A stretch of DNA of 64,000 bases from Druceiella hillmani (GCA_039881145.1 JAYKKI010000003.1:10998501-11062500), one strand, 5' to 3'. Positions 47,271 through 60,608 are shown, numbered from the stretch's first letter. Translations and numbers: made by a program. The notes: generated by a model from the letters alone, not told the origin.

Positions 47271-49779
47271 CGTGAATTAAACAACTTAAATTGCTAATAT
47301 GATAGAATTATAGGTTCGTCTGTTAAAAAAATGTGACAAAAGGAATAAAAAGTCAAAATGCAATGCAGAACATTTAAGAATTGGTAAATAGTTCAAAATT
47401 TTGGGACTTAGACTAGATCAGGGAAGTTTAAAGAGAAAATATTTCATATTTATTTTGCATCAATACACTACCAACATATACTTGTGTAGCCCAGTAGTAA
47501 AGCGTAGTTCGTCCAACTCACTTTAGAAGCTTGACAATTATCAAGTAAGAACGCGAATTTTAGAGAAATCACTAAAAGCAGATTATTTTTTAATTCATTA
47601 ATTTTACCCATGAATTTTCCATGATGCTGGAATTTGTCCGTGACGTTTGAGACTATCGCAATACCTTTTTAAAAAAATCAATGATTTTATAATGCTCAAC
47701 AAACAATAAGAGATTTTAAATATTCAAATTCATCTATTTAAAAAAAGACAACATTGGAAAAAAACATTCCGTTTTATCCTACATAAATTATTATATTCTT
47801 TAAGATGTTGCCTATGTACGTTGATGCGTATAATAAAAATTATTTATATCACAATTCACGAAAATTTATCCGTTTAAAAGTATTTGAATAATTAACACCC
47901 AAACACTGGTATTTGTGCTCCACTGGAGAGAAGCCACGTATAAGATCTTATGTGTTAATTCACCACGTAAATTATATGAATGTTGAGTCTGGCTCCTTAA
48001 TCAATCTTAATTTAATACGTTCACCATATACATTTCATATTGGTACGTACATACTAACATATATGGAAACTAAGCTTTACGAACGACTTGTCAAGCATTT
48101 GTTCTCGCAGACAGATGAAATCTTTGTTAAAATAATGACACAAGGCCGCCAGGGGCATTGTGCGGCGTGGAAATAAAAGCTTTCCGAACAAATGTAGAGG
48201 AATGATGTGCGCGCGACGTTATGACGGACGATCGGTTGGGGCAGGGTAGGTGTGTGATGGTCCATTAGTGAAATGCGATAGGCTTTTTGTCAATAACTTA
48301 ATGTTTTGAACAAATAATAGTTGCCAGTTACGGCAATGTGCGTCGGGAATGGATGGAGTGCGATCAAACAATTTATGAGCTCGGATGTTGGAATTAGGAC
48401 TTAGGATATTAGACGTTTGGCAAGTGGGTTATTTTTAGTGGTGTTATTATGAAGAAGAAAAGATGGCAATTTTATGAACCGTGGTATAAGTTCACATCAC
48501 ATCCTTCAAGGCAATTTTTGCTGTTATCTGTCGCAAAAATTTGACGTAGGTAAATTCTACGATATGTCAAGGAAAAGTGAGAGAGTTGGTATTTATTGGG
48601 AGATTTCAACAGATAAAATAAGAGATGGTGCGCATAACTGAATACAAACTGTAAGCTCCAAGTGAGCATACTCAATGTATGTTACTTTCTGTAATTGAAT
48701 TGACAGTATCATTGTATAATTTAATTGATAGCACGTTAATGTATCTGTATACGGATGTTAAATCGTAGTCCAAAAACGACTAAACCAATTTTAGCAAGTG
48801 AGATATCAATCGGTTTGTATTTAATGTACGAGGTTCAAATATTAGGTTATTAGAGATAAAAAATACTTCGACAGACATGCAATATAAAATAAAAAAAATG
48901 GAAAAAAATTGCTAATATTATTGAAAAAGATATACTTCGACAGGTCTATAAAAATGAGATTTCTTCAACCGTTTTTTCGTAAATCTGAAAAAATAGCCAA
49001 GTTTGGTGAAAATAACGGAAATACAAAATTATGTGTGCATCCGGTTTCGAATTATGTGTATGAAAATGAGCTACCCAAAAATGTAAAAGAAAAAGGAAGC
49101 TATAAAAAACTAAAACCTACTGCGTCAAAAAAAATTAAAATCTTAAAACAACCTCACTTGTTATATCATAATTTCACTGTAAGAGAATTGTTTCTGAATT
49201 GTTAAGCACTAGGTGGCGTTTACTTTTGACATATGCATTGGAAAATATATTGATACCTCAAAACTATACGCGTCCACGACTTCATAGTTTATTGACGATC
49301 ATCTTTCAGTGAAATTACGACTAGCAAACTTCTTTTTCAACTTTTCAGTTTTTTTTCGTCGCAGTCGATTTTTATTTTTCTTAACTTCGTTTTTTTTAAA
49401 CTCTCCAGTAAGAATCATTCTATAAAGCGAGTTTTTATACCGTTTCGGTCTCAGGAATTTTATAATAGGGTATCAAATAATATATGCTGGTTACATTTAA
49501 TTTTTGCTAAGTATGAGACCTTAATTAGCCTTTCGTTTTTTTCACGTATTAGAAAGGAGCACATGTTTAAATTTTGGGCGTTATTTCTTTAGATGATCGT
49601 CACAGACAAATATATAAATAGAAAATTTTTAATGTCTTTCATTTGATGTTAATAATAATGATAGTTTTGTCATTTCTATTGGGAATAGAGGAGCATTATT
49701 TTAATTTTTTTTTATATTAGTATACTCATACATGATTTTACAATTTTTGCACTCTTCCATATCTTCTTTCTGAATTGTT
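47271..49779. other. AT-rich DNA with one GC-rich block
   Basis: Apart from 48135-48270 there are only unrecognised short frames: 47913-48176, and 48909-49205 (Lys-rich, 98 codons). Confidence 0.5.
48135..48270. other. GC-rich non-coding block
   Basis: ggccgccaggggcattgtgc, gcgcgcgacgttatgacgga and ggttggggcagggtaggtgt stand out from AT-rich flanks. No convincing open frame was found; short frames on both strands overlap here. It is possibly conserved regulatory DNA. Confidence 0.3.
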
Positions 49780-49939
<160 letters not shown>

Positions 49940-50680
49940 GCAAAAAGTCTTGGCTGCTTAATCGTAAACTCTTTAATAATTTTTTCTCATTATTTACAAA
50001 GATGTTTGCTGTAATAAGTAGATCACGTTTCAATTGGATAACACAACTACTCTACCATGAAATACTTATCATTAACTTTTTTCATATTAGTATTAGTTTC
50101 AGAGTGTTTTGGTACTTTATTCTTATATGATAAGAATACAAGCGTTTACAATTGTTAAATAGGATCTATTTTTCACCACACGTAACAATTTGATGTAAAA
50201 TGTTATATTTTTCGTAATTAACTCGTACAGTACTCGTTTTGTTCGTATAGACCCATCATCCAGCTATTCTATCTTACCAATTCGTTTCAAATGGTTCAAT
50301 ATTCTTAGTTTACTAACGTCAAGTCTTGCCGTTAATGATACTTATAAATGTATCTGCTTTCGCTGCAGGTTTCATTTCATCATTATTCACTTTGCTCTTA
50401 GGTTACGCGCGCAGATAACTTTTGGAGGTCAAAGTTATGAACAGTACATGCATTTATTGGACTCATCCTCGTCCAACACTTCATCGATAGACCAAGCTCT
50501 CCGAAATGCAAAAATTACACTACGAAACCCACACTCGTAATAAAGCAAACTTTTGACTTAACCAACCTTACCAAATTTAATATTCAAAAAATATTTCGAT
50601 TCACAAGCTCAAGGAATTTAAAGAATCAAACTTGTTATTTGAAAACATTTCATATTTAAATGACCTATTATATGTGTATG

Positions 50681-50709
50681 AATATATATATATATATATA
50701 TATATACAC
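50681..50709. repeat. Short (AT)n microsatellite
   Basis: About 13 AT units. Confidence 0.9.
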
Positions 50710-51749
50710 ATGAAATTTACTTTATTTTATTTCCTATCAATTTGTTGTCTGTTAGTTCACGAGCAAATATGTAAATGTATTTTTTTGGAATTCAACATGT
50801 GACAAATGGTATATTGCTTCCTAATGTAGAAACACATTAAAATATTCATGATTCCCATAAAAAATGCTTAAAAATTTCACATTTAGCAATTATACGAATG
50901 CACTCGTGCATGATTGAAAAAAAACAATTCTTTCATTAAATATTTATAGCCAAATTATTAAAGAATAATCGAATATTCCAATATTATTTTAACTACTTAT
51001 GGAAAGTTAGGTAACAAAAATGCGTAATATATGTTCTACAAATACCCTACATATTCACAAAGTTTCCTTATATTTAGAATTTGTTAGTGATCTATTCCTG
51101 TTACTACCATTGTTATTATGCTCGTTACATGGTTTTTTTTATAATTTTTTTTAATATGTATTCGATTAACTATCTGACCTACCCTATCTAATTTTGATAC
51201 AGCACTTTAACTTGATTCTAATAATTTGGTAGTAGTTTCTGAATAAAATTCCCAATTATAGATATTTTTAATTACCCTTAAATACACGTAAAATAACCAG
51301 GATACCCCAATTTATAAAGGCCGTAATTTTCACAGATTAAGATTAAGAAACAATTGAGTGTTGTTTACAAACTTTTTTTAAAAAACCATATCATTTGCAT
51401 CGCATATAATTTGCTAAAAAATTCTTAATAAAATTTAATATATGCTTTGTGTCTAATAATACGAATAATATGACGAAAAGCGTGAATAAATAATACGAGG
51501 AAAAGCTTCATTGGGAAAAAAACAATTTTCTACACATTTGGCACCATTTCCCTATAATTTTGATAATAACGCAAAACAACGGTTATAACCCGAATGATAG
51601 TGTTTGAACAAAATAACTTGAACCTAATTTTGATAGATACACATTTTTTTATTATTAGAAAGTTTAATATATATTAAGGTTCTCAGTTCAAAACTAATGA
51701 AAAATAAAATGAACCAATCGGAGGAAAGATTTTTTTCTCTTAACTAAGA

Positions 51750-51842
51750 TCATCACAAAGGGTTATTATGGACTCACAAGGGGTTATTATCATTACAAGG
51801 GATTATTATGGACTCCATGTCCATAATATCTCCTTGTGATGA
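51750..51842. repeat. Mixed direct and inverted repeat cluster
   Basis: A cacaa(a/g)gggttattat word occurs at about 51755 and 51775 and, slightly changed, at 51794. The first copy (51750-51773) is inverted at 51819-51842 with three mismatches in 24. The third copy forms a perfect 10-bp stem with it (51804-51813 and 51819-51828, loop tccat). Confidence 0.85.
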
Positions 51843-52513
51843 CAGTGGTCATGTAACTTAATTTACTTTACATTATTTTGCTCCATACTGATTTGTGTAG
51901 ACACCGATATATGCAAATTGGAAGCTCGATTAATTATTATAAATTAAATATTACGAATTCCTTTCTAACCGAGATAAAAATTGTATTGCAAAAAAATAGA
52001 CGGTTATTACTCAAATAAATTTAGAAAAACTGAGAAGATTTTGAAACAATGTACTAAAAGTAATATTAGGAGCACCATGCATTGTTAAGAACTGTGAGAT
52101 TAATATAAACCTTTAAACATCTACTACAAAAGAAAAAGCTAAAATAGAAGAAGCTAAAATAAGGAAAAGATTAAAATTATATTAAAAAATTTGCAATTAT
52201 GTAAACATTAACCAAATTGCAAGGATATATAAGATATCAATGGTAAAAACGTCTTTCCTGATCGGGACTAGACTAGAAACACTACTCTTGATTCTGTTTT
52301 AATTATGAGTGTTATTTGTATCAACCAACAACAACTTTGCCGATGTATAAAATATGATCACTTTTTAGCAGCAGATGCCAGTGGGATAAAGACTATTGAA
52401 AGGATATAATTGTTCCTACCACACTTAACTTCTTAAATCTATGTTAAAATAAATTGCATGACAGTATACCAAGTTACCTTAATATCAATTGCAATAAACT
52501 ATTTTCATTTCAG

Positions 52514-52664
52514 GAAATATTTGAAAAATGTACATGCAAAATTCCGAGGGAGCAACGATTCAATAAAACCGTACCTATTTTCTAGAAAAAAGCCTCCAGT
52601 TTCTCGCGTCACGTTTCTATTTCACATATTTACGGACATGCTAGAGTCCGCCGCTATCGCATGA
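52514..52664 (+). CDS. Possible terminal coding exon
   Basis: A strong acceptor (TTTTCATTTCAG ending at 52513) is followed by 151 nt that stay open to a TGA at 52662-52664. The peptide includes NVHAKFRGSNDSIKPYLFSR and ends in TDMLESAAIA. The exon would need two bases carried over from the previous exon. GC content rises towards the end and stays high in the following ~120 bp. No homology is recognised and no matching upstream exon was found; the only other donor-bearing candidates here end in phase 0 (36257) or phase 1 (5653). Confidence 0.25.
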
Positions 52665-52800
52665 AATCCTGCTTTCACAATCGACTGTGACAACGGTGCC
52701 ACGAGCCGTAGCGTCTTCATAAAAATGCGTCTCGGGTAGCCGTCGAGAACGAGCGTCTCAATTTATAACGAATTGGGGAGAGGAAGGGGGGTATGGAAAA
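52665..52800. other. GC-rich block after the candidate exon
   Basis: CpG-containing sequence with two GCGTCTC words (52727 and 52753), ending in a G-rich run (ggggagaggaaggggggtat). It could be a 3'UTR, a regulatory site or a TE relic; nothing decides between them. Confidence 0.35.
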
Positions 52801-53439
52801 CAATTTGAGTGAAATGTTCCCGACATGTGGATACATTTTTTGAAGATTAGTTGGATATTCAAATACTTAACGTTTGTAAGGATAAAATGAATTTGTTAAA
52901 CCCAACAGTGGGCCTTTTAAATGCTTTCTGTGTGTGAAAAGTGAAACGTGACATGGTTAATCCACTAAAATTGGACTTGTAAAACAGTTTAAATCGCACG
53001 TTTTCTTCTGGGGCAGAGACGTCGTCTTTATTTGTCATTAAGTATGCATCTCGTTACGAGGAAATGAAAATTTCTTGTGTAAACTTAGTCATGGACGTAA
53101 AATCTCAGTTGAAAAAGTGAATAATTTTCATTTGTAATCTCAGACTGAGAGCTTAGCACTTTATTTATGAGGAAATATATTCAATTAATATTTTTGTTCT
53201 GTTGAGAATCTATTTAATTGTAATTTAATTGAGTTTATTAAAAGGGCGAAGAAAGTTCATAATTTTATTTCCACTTTTTACTTGCATAAATATTAACATA
53301 GAAAAGTGCAATTAATACTTTTGTTTGTTATGACTTGACTCATATATTACGTTTATTAAATGTTTTGCTATACAGTTTTCTTCTTAAGTGGAAATAATCA
53401 ATATTAAGTATGAACTTTTCAATTTATCACTTGTATGGT

Positions 53440-53545
53440 TCCGTATGTCAAAATATAATTCATTCGAGACGTTTTTCTCATAAACCGTTTGATGCAGAGA
53501 CTTGAAATTTGGTATACTCATAAAGCATATTTACTTATATATTAC
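53440..53545. repeat. Dispersed-repeat-like segment
   Basis: 'cataaaccgtttgatgcagagacttgaaatttggtatact' has the typical wording of a high-copy arthropod interspersed repeat. The boundaries are not defined. Confidence 0.3.
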
Positions 53546-53866
53546 TATATATTACAATCATTTACATTTCACAATATTTATGAAGATATTTCATAGATGG
53601 CAAATGAAAAAGTGTTTTGAATTTCATAAATTGCAGAACATCAATTGAAAGAATCCAAAAAACTTTTTTTTTCAATTTTATTTAAGATAGTTTTAGAGAT
53701 ATTGGTGAAAATGTCTCCAAAAATATGTTAATAAATGTCTAATTATATGTTTAATAGTGTGTAATTATATCTGTGCATCGTACTTTTCTTGTGCGAGTTT
53801 TACTTGCATTTTAGAGTATTAATTTTCTTTAATATTTGACATTTTTTCTATATGATAAATTCAAGA

Positions 53867-54028
53867 ATGTATCAAGTTGCTTATAAAACTCTCAATAAAT
53901 ATAAAAAAAGATACTTGACCTAATAAACGTAAGATCGGTTAAAATAAATAGAAGTATGTATCATGTTGCTTATAAAGCTGCCAATAAATATAAAAAGATA
54001 TTTGACCTAAATAAAGTAAGATCGGTTA
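53867..54028. repeat. Diverged tandem duplication, about 75-bp unit
   Basis: Copy 1 is 53867-53941 and copy 2 is 53956-54028. Shared anchors are atgtatca(a/t)gttgcttataaa, aataaatataaaaa, gacctaa and gtaagatcggtta, with scattered substitutions and small indels. Unlike the 43.65-kb case this is an older duplication. Confidence 0.85.
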
Positions 54029-54639
54029 GTTAGTACAAAACTGAAGTTAAATATTTATTAATATGTTACATAAATTTTCAAAATATGATCATGTGTTAAT
54101 ATGTATGATTAATAAATGATCATATTAATCATAGACACATAATTAATTTTTTCGTGAATTAATATACTTTGTAATACTTAGTACACGAGTTTATTATTGT
54201 AACTACAAAAGTACAGAAGATTGGTATTCGACACTTTATGTAATCGACAGTAATACTTGACACTGAATATAAAATAGGGGATTTAGTCACCATAAAATAA
54301 TTGCCAGATATGTGGGTAGAAAATATTGTCGAGACAAGTTTCTAGTATAACTTCCTAAAAATTAAAAAAAAATTGTTTTACACAGTTGACTAGTTAACGA
54401 CTTTAAATTATCTATACTAAATGATCGATTTGTTCGCTTGTACCGGTTTTATTACTTACAGATTTTTAAATGGTTGGAAGTCTGATCCGAATATCTAAAT
54501 ACGAGTATGTCGTAATTTTTCTTTATTTCCATTTTTTTATTATATTGATTTCTCACATTATCTTGTGGCTATATTCACGCATAACTTTCCTGATCTCAGA
54601 TTATCCTTCTTTCATTTAAAAAAGTGTACATCCCTGGTA

Positions 54640-54842
54640 GTTTCACATAATTTTGTCAGAATCTGGTAACGTTCTTCCAAAATGGTCAATGGAACTCCTC
54701 AATGGACGAATGCACATGATTCCTGCAAAAATAAAATAATGTTTGCACCGTTATGAAAAGAATATTACTATCACACTTGGAGCCGGGATCTAACCATATA
54801 GTCCGAAAGTAAGCTCTCTACGAGGTTACGACTACATCATTA
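54640..54842 (-). mobile_element. tRNA-like SINE remnant, second family
   Basis: On the minus strand the segment reads GGTTAGATCCCGGCTCCAAG (B box from 54795 down to 54785), close to the T-arm of a tRNA or tRNA-derived repeat. It is preceded by a D/anticodon-like part around 54800-54840. The unrelated tract to about 54640 could be its body. The A box is weak, so the element is old or only partly preserved. It is not a functional tRNA: the anticodon arm and 3' end are not intact. Confidence 0.4.
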
Positions 54843-54931
54843 AATTCTGGTCACTAATTGCAAATATACAACTCCTTACGACATGTCATACGAGATCAAA
54901 ATCGATAAAACTATCATGATGCCGAAAGAGG

Positions 54932-54966
54932 ATAATGTTATTGATCAGATATATCAATAACATTAT
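54932..54966. repeat. 14-bp-arm inverted repeat
   Basis: ATAATGTTATTGAT (54932-54945) is exactly inverted at 54953-54966 with a 7-nt loop. Confidence 0.8.
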
Positions 54967-57954
54967 GTATATATGCATGCTTACATGTATATATGTTAGT
55001 ACATATAAATACATTCAAGTTCATTAAGCACTGGAAATTCCTTCTTCGATTTTAATAAATTAGATATCATTCGTAAGTTCGTGATATTCAAGGTAACAGT
55101 TTGTAATCTCAACTAATATTTTAAATGCAAAGTTGGGTTTCTTTGTTCTTTTTTCACGTCTTAACAGAGTAATAGATCGAGATAGTTTTTTTATCCGGAG
55201 ATAGTCGGTTGGGCCGAAAAATGATATAACCAACCAGGAAAATTATAATTTGAAACGAAAATTATGCAATGGGAATAACAAAGCAACGTCGCAACGGAGT
55301 CATGGAAAGACGCGATTTTTTGAAACACTGTATAAAGTGGCAACAGTATGCAAGTAAAAAACATTTATAATTTAGAAGTAATTATTTTTATTTTCAAATA
55401 TTGAATATATTTGGCGTTAATTACATGGAAATTTATTTTTCACAATTAAATGAAACTACATGATGTAGTATTATGTCTACTTTCTTTAGGTTCTTTACCA
55501 TGACCTAGGTTTCGTTGTATTACAACATGTTCAGTTGATCCAATTTGAGGGGACACCTAAAATAAATAAAAATAATTACTTTAAATTAAGTTTACCAATC
55601 TAATTAAATAATCATATATTTGTGTGAATATGTTACATTATTTAAACTGTTATATATCAAACTTAAATCAATAGACACCGCAAGTATTTTATCGTAAGTA
55701 TTGTAGTAAATCGAAGAAAATGAAATGACCATTTTACAACTTTTTTCCCTTTTCAAATTAAAATATAATTATTTGGAATGAATCCTCTGAACTTGCCCCT
55801 CTTTAGCAATTTTGATGAGGAGTTAGTTGCAAAAAGCCGATTTTCATGAAATAAATTTATAAAACCAATAAAAAGTTATCTTTTTTAATTACAAACGAAA
55901 GTTCGATCTGTTTTTCACATTCAAATCTTTCTACTGCATATTACAAAAGTTTATAGGGAAATTGGTAAATATAAAGTCTTTTTGTCAAATATGTACATAT
56001 TATATATTATATTAATAATATGTATATATTTGGCAAAAAGAAAAACTAAATCAATAAAAAATATAGATACAAATATAGATAAAAATTTAGAGTACCTTAT
56101 AATTCTGCGACTAGATTATGTACGAAGAACACCATTTTTTTTAATGAAATTTTCAAGATGAAGTCTATTTTAAAGATTTTTTTAAATTTTCCTAGAAAGC
56201 GACCTTCGTAAAATATCCTACATGGTTTTTTCATTCATTACAGAAGACGACTTTATTTTCAATAATAACCAATATTTACATAAAAGAGCGGCAACAATAG
56301 ATTTTCACTGTTCTCCAACGAATGGTCCATTACTGTTTTATGTCTTTATCTACTCCTGAAAGATGAGACGTCAAGGAATGAAATCAGAAAGTAATTGGCC
56401 GTAGCCCTCGGGACTACAAAATTTACCGAATAAAGTAGCTATTAGGTTGGCTTTTAAAAATGCTTGTTAATATATTTTTTGAACATTCTTTTGTATCATC
56501 GGATATGAAGTGTTATTAAAAAGAGGGAACTTCTGATATGCATGAAGAAAACATTAATAAAAATAAAACTCCCTTAATTTTATGACTTTATACACAAAAT
56601 TTTCTGAAGTATATATTTATGTATTTACATAGATATGCATATACATGCAAATTTTCCTTATAAACGACTTGATCGGCTTCGAAAAAAATCGTCGCAATAT
56701 TAACCGTAATATTTGCTGAATCATAAATCACCTGAAAACTCTAAAAATGTTGGCTTAACTTGGTACATTTTTTGGATAAATAAAAGAACGAAACTTGGAA
56801 TTGAAAAAGCTGGGATAGATATTTCATAATTTATGAAAATATCGAGTGTATATTATTGGTGTTAATTGGTATTTAGTTTAGAATTAAAAGTCCAAGGTTA
56901 TGCAGCTGGAAAATACTTGTTTATGAAGAAATAACTATTTTTGGTGGCCTAAAATATTTTCAGAAATTTGTTTTTACTACACATATATGAATATGTAACA
57001 GACTACTAATTATTAAGAGGAAGGTCATTTTTAAACAAGATATTTACGGTAAAGTAAATTTAATAGAACGGGAAGAATTTAACAGCTTAAAGTACGATTA
57101 TATATTTATTTGCCATTAATATGTTTATTTCATTTCAAGTATTTTTATTAAAAAACCTCTTTTGTATTTGCGAGTATTGCCACAATCTTTTTTTAATCTG
57201 ATGGTTTGTTTTTCAAACGATATTTGTTAATATATATTGTGAATTTTTTCAATTATATATAATAATTACTTCATTCTTATTTCATTGTCTCAACCCAAAT
57301 GCCTCATTTCTGAATATGTTTTTTCAAGATGTTGGTAATAAGAAATTCTAAATAATTTATAAAAAAAAAGTTCTTACTAAAGAAAATGTCCCATTATTTT
57401 TAGACTTAGTATAAATATGAGAAACATTTAAAGGGTTTTCCTGGCATCCTTTTCTAAAATTTCCCATACTGTTAGATTACAATTTATACAAATGCGCCTA
57501 TCGATAAGAGTCAGCAAATACTTACAACATTGTATGTTAATGAACAAATATTGATTCTATTCACACTCCATATGAACAAATAAATTGGGATTTCTTCAAG
57601 TCTATCGGAAATTGTTTTTCTTGATAAAAGTTCACTAGATAGTACTAGTAAATCACGTTCTATTAATAGATTTGTAATTCAGGTTTGTATCTTACCCTTT
57701 TAATCTTATTCGTCGTGAGTACTTACCGGGGATAGCAATAAAATATTTATTGTTATACACAAAATTAATGGGTAGTGATTTTTTCTTTATATCAATGCTA
57801 CTAATAAAAAATAATGTACATTATATTGTAATAGTACATCATCTTTTAATTTTGAATTTTTAAATTAATTTTCTATTTTTTTTGAGATCCATTCGAATTT
57901 GTTGGTTAAATCTTTTTCAGGGTTTTACACTTAAAAATAAAAGAAAAATGGAAA
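54967..57954. other. AT-rich DNA with the 56-kb inverted repeat
   Basis: No gene is supported. Confidence 0.6.
55978..56040. repeat. Inverted repeat with 26-bp arms
   Basis: 55978-56003 (ctttttgtcaaatatgtaca...) is inverted at 56015-56040 with two mismatches and an 11-nt AT loop. Confidence 0.88.
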
Positions 57955-58065
57955 CTTTACACTATCGTTCAGGTGTCAGGTGAAATTGTTCAGCAAACCA
58001 TCTTAGCGCAAGTTCTACACGTACCTAATGTTCTTTTTAATATTAATTAACATGGATTGGGTGCA
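57955..58065 (+). mobile_element. Possible second copia-like fragment
   Basis: In plus frame the stretch reads VSGEIVQQTILAQVLHVPNV followed by LFNI. This resembles the copia segment after the protease, where 'vLyVPnl..NLlS' is usual. No DSGA motif or other domain was found beside it, and stops follow closely. The match is a short motif and could be chance. Confidence 0.3.
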
Positions 58066-60605
58066 CTGTGAATTAAGACAATTAATTTAATAAATATTTC
58101 CTCTTCATGGTTCGTTGTAGTTCTGCAGAGGAAACCACACTCGCTGAACAAAATACATGGGAGCCTTTCATAACAAAATTATATTTTGTGAATAAAAGCT
58201 AATAATATAGCTGAGAATAATTATACCTATTTTATGAAAATTCACTTACGACCTCTTGCACGTTAATGATAGCAGAAATGTTGAGAAATAATATCTGGTA
58301 TGATAATAGCTGGTGCTCTACCCAGATTATTAAACTATACCATTACAAAATTATTACAGTGAGGAAACATAACCAAATCCAAAGTTAAGGTGATGTGTAT
58401 GTTACCTATTAAGAAAAACCTCTATTGGAGTTTTTAAGATTTCACAAGAAAGATAATTTATTTAAATTGAAATAAATAAATCAAAAAGAAACATACCACA
58501 CTTAATTTTCAATATTACTCTATGAAACAAACACTTATGAACAATATCTGCATAAAGTTAATTCACAATATACAGCAGGTATTGGACTTAATGTACAACT
58601 AAAACATGACAAGAACAAAACATTTCGATGCGAGTGGTAACAAGTAACCCAAACTAACTCGACATCCATCAAAACTTTGCTTAGACATTCACGTTTAGTT
58701 TAATATGCAAAAGCCTCTTCATTTACGACTTAAGCCTATCACATTTAATTATTTGCATATATTATTATCTTTTCAAAGTGAGCGACTAAATTTATGGAAA
58801 GGTCCATTGACCTATCAAATGGCGAACCGGTGTGATGTTCGCATACAAGATACGCAGAAGTTTTCGCTCGTAACTACGTTCCTGCTCTTATGTAAATTAA
58901 ACCGCTAAGTCATATATACAAGTAGATAGTGGCAGTAATAAAGTAAAAGGTATCCAGTGGGAGAATATGTCATCTGGCCTTTAACTATAGTTCTATTGAT
59001 TGTATTAGGAAAATGGAAGTAAAAAGCTTCATGTAATTCCGATATTTGTCATTGAATGTAATATAGCTTTTGTTTTTTCAGAAGAAAATTATTACAATTT
59101 TATAAAAATGGCCAATTTCTATTTTAGTACACTTTTGGTTATTAACATGATTGATTAAGTATTTCATTATGACACTTTTTAATTGGTATATTACACCGAC
59201 ATAGATCTAGTGAAATATAACACACTTCCTGCAACTAATATTACTCCGAGTTCACGTCTTAGAAAACAAATAGTGTACAACTTTTATTTGTATTTGTAAT
59301 AGGTTTTTTCGATATTTAATTTTATTAAATTAGTGTTTAAGTGTTGGTTTCTGACATTCTGTTGACCATATACCATTATAAGTTATAAGAAAAATTTGTC
59401 AAGTAAATAAAAAAAATATTCATGCATAACCAAAGCTTTAAAAAATATCTATGGTAAAAATATTGAATAAGTTATGAAATATAATCTGTATCAAATAAAA
59501 TAATGCCTCGACATATCAGTTTCACAGGAAGTAAGAAAAAGAATTCGTGTAAATAAACAATTTAATTTGTACTATGAATTTTTTATTTTTATCTGGTACG
59601 AAACCTTAATATTTATCGACTATATTTACGTGCAATATTGTTAGGCTCAAGAAGCTCCAATTTCTTTTACATCTTATAAAGAATGTCTATGATCAATCAT
59701 TCATTTCTAGACTATGAGTACAGGAAGATTGGAAATGTCTGTTTTCATTTTATATGGGAAATTAGAGTAGTTAGTTTGAGAGTGCGAAAAATTGTTATTC
59801 AAAGTGTTTTTTTATTACGAAACAGATTGTTAATAAAAGTAAATGGTTATAAACTTACTAATATTAGCACATCGTCTTATTGTTAAGATTACTTGTATTA
59901 TTATTTCAATGTCGCTCTTGTCATAGCTTATTTGGCAATGCAAGTATTTTCATAAATTATTCTATATTTTAAATTACTCGATATATTTAGCAATCACTCG
60001 TATCACTTAATGATTCCTTCCTAATATTATTTGCATTTTACTTTCACTCTCATTCTTTAAATTGATATGCAAAATTGTCAAAGTAATATTACAATTTGTT
60101 ATATTCTCTAATTGTTCGTTTCCTTTTTCGAAGTAGAAAAAGCGATCGATACTTCATTTAACACTCAATCTCCGTGAACAAAAGTAGTCATAATTAAATT
60201 CCCTAAATTATTCATTTAATACAAAAATATTAAGGCCATATTACTATTTTTTTTTAATTTTAAGTTATTTGTATTGAATTTCACATATAATAGGTTTCGT
60301 AGCTTGACGCAGGTAAATAACAATATCGAAACTTATAACAGTTTCCAGGTTAATACTTTTAAATACAATATCATTTCTTTATAACCAAAAAGAACTACGT
60401 ACATGGAATTCGTAAATCTACATACTGCGTGCCTGTAGCTTTGTGGTGCAGGATAATAATTGATAAAGATGATATATATGTAGCCGAATGGTAGTAAAAA
60501 GTGAAGTGTATTAATTATGATATAATTGTTGATCTGTCTGTTATCATTACTTGCTTTATACAGTGGAAATGACGAGAAAAAAAATGTTAAGTAACATTGA
60601 ATATT

Positions 60606-60608
<3 letters not shown>
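58066..60608. other. AT-rich DNA, nothing recognised
   Basis: Short frames at 58705-58908 and 59683-59886 are unrecognised. Confidence 0.55.

Larger units (their letters stand above)
49940..52513. other. AT-rich DNA with the 51.75-kb repeat cluster
   Basis: No coding signal was found. A short (AT)n at 50.68 kb and the mixed repeat cluster are present. Confidence 0.6.
52801..54639. other. AT-rich DNA with diverged tandem repeat
   Basis: Contains the 53.45-kb repeat-like patch and the 53.87-kb tandem duplication only. Confidence 0.6.

Noticed and set aside
47103..47297. Open frame rich in Tyr/Ile
   Set aside because: It is the translation of the (TA)n tract; the same applies to 38616-38873, 60333-60695 and 60556-60849.
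47913..48176. Frame with STGEKPR, like a zinc-finger linker
   Set aside because: No C2H2 spacing before or after it; the linker word alone is chance.
48909..49205. 98-codon Lys-rich frame
   Set aside because: Composition follows local A-rich DNA; no motif, splice site or start context of note.
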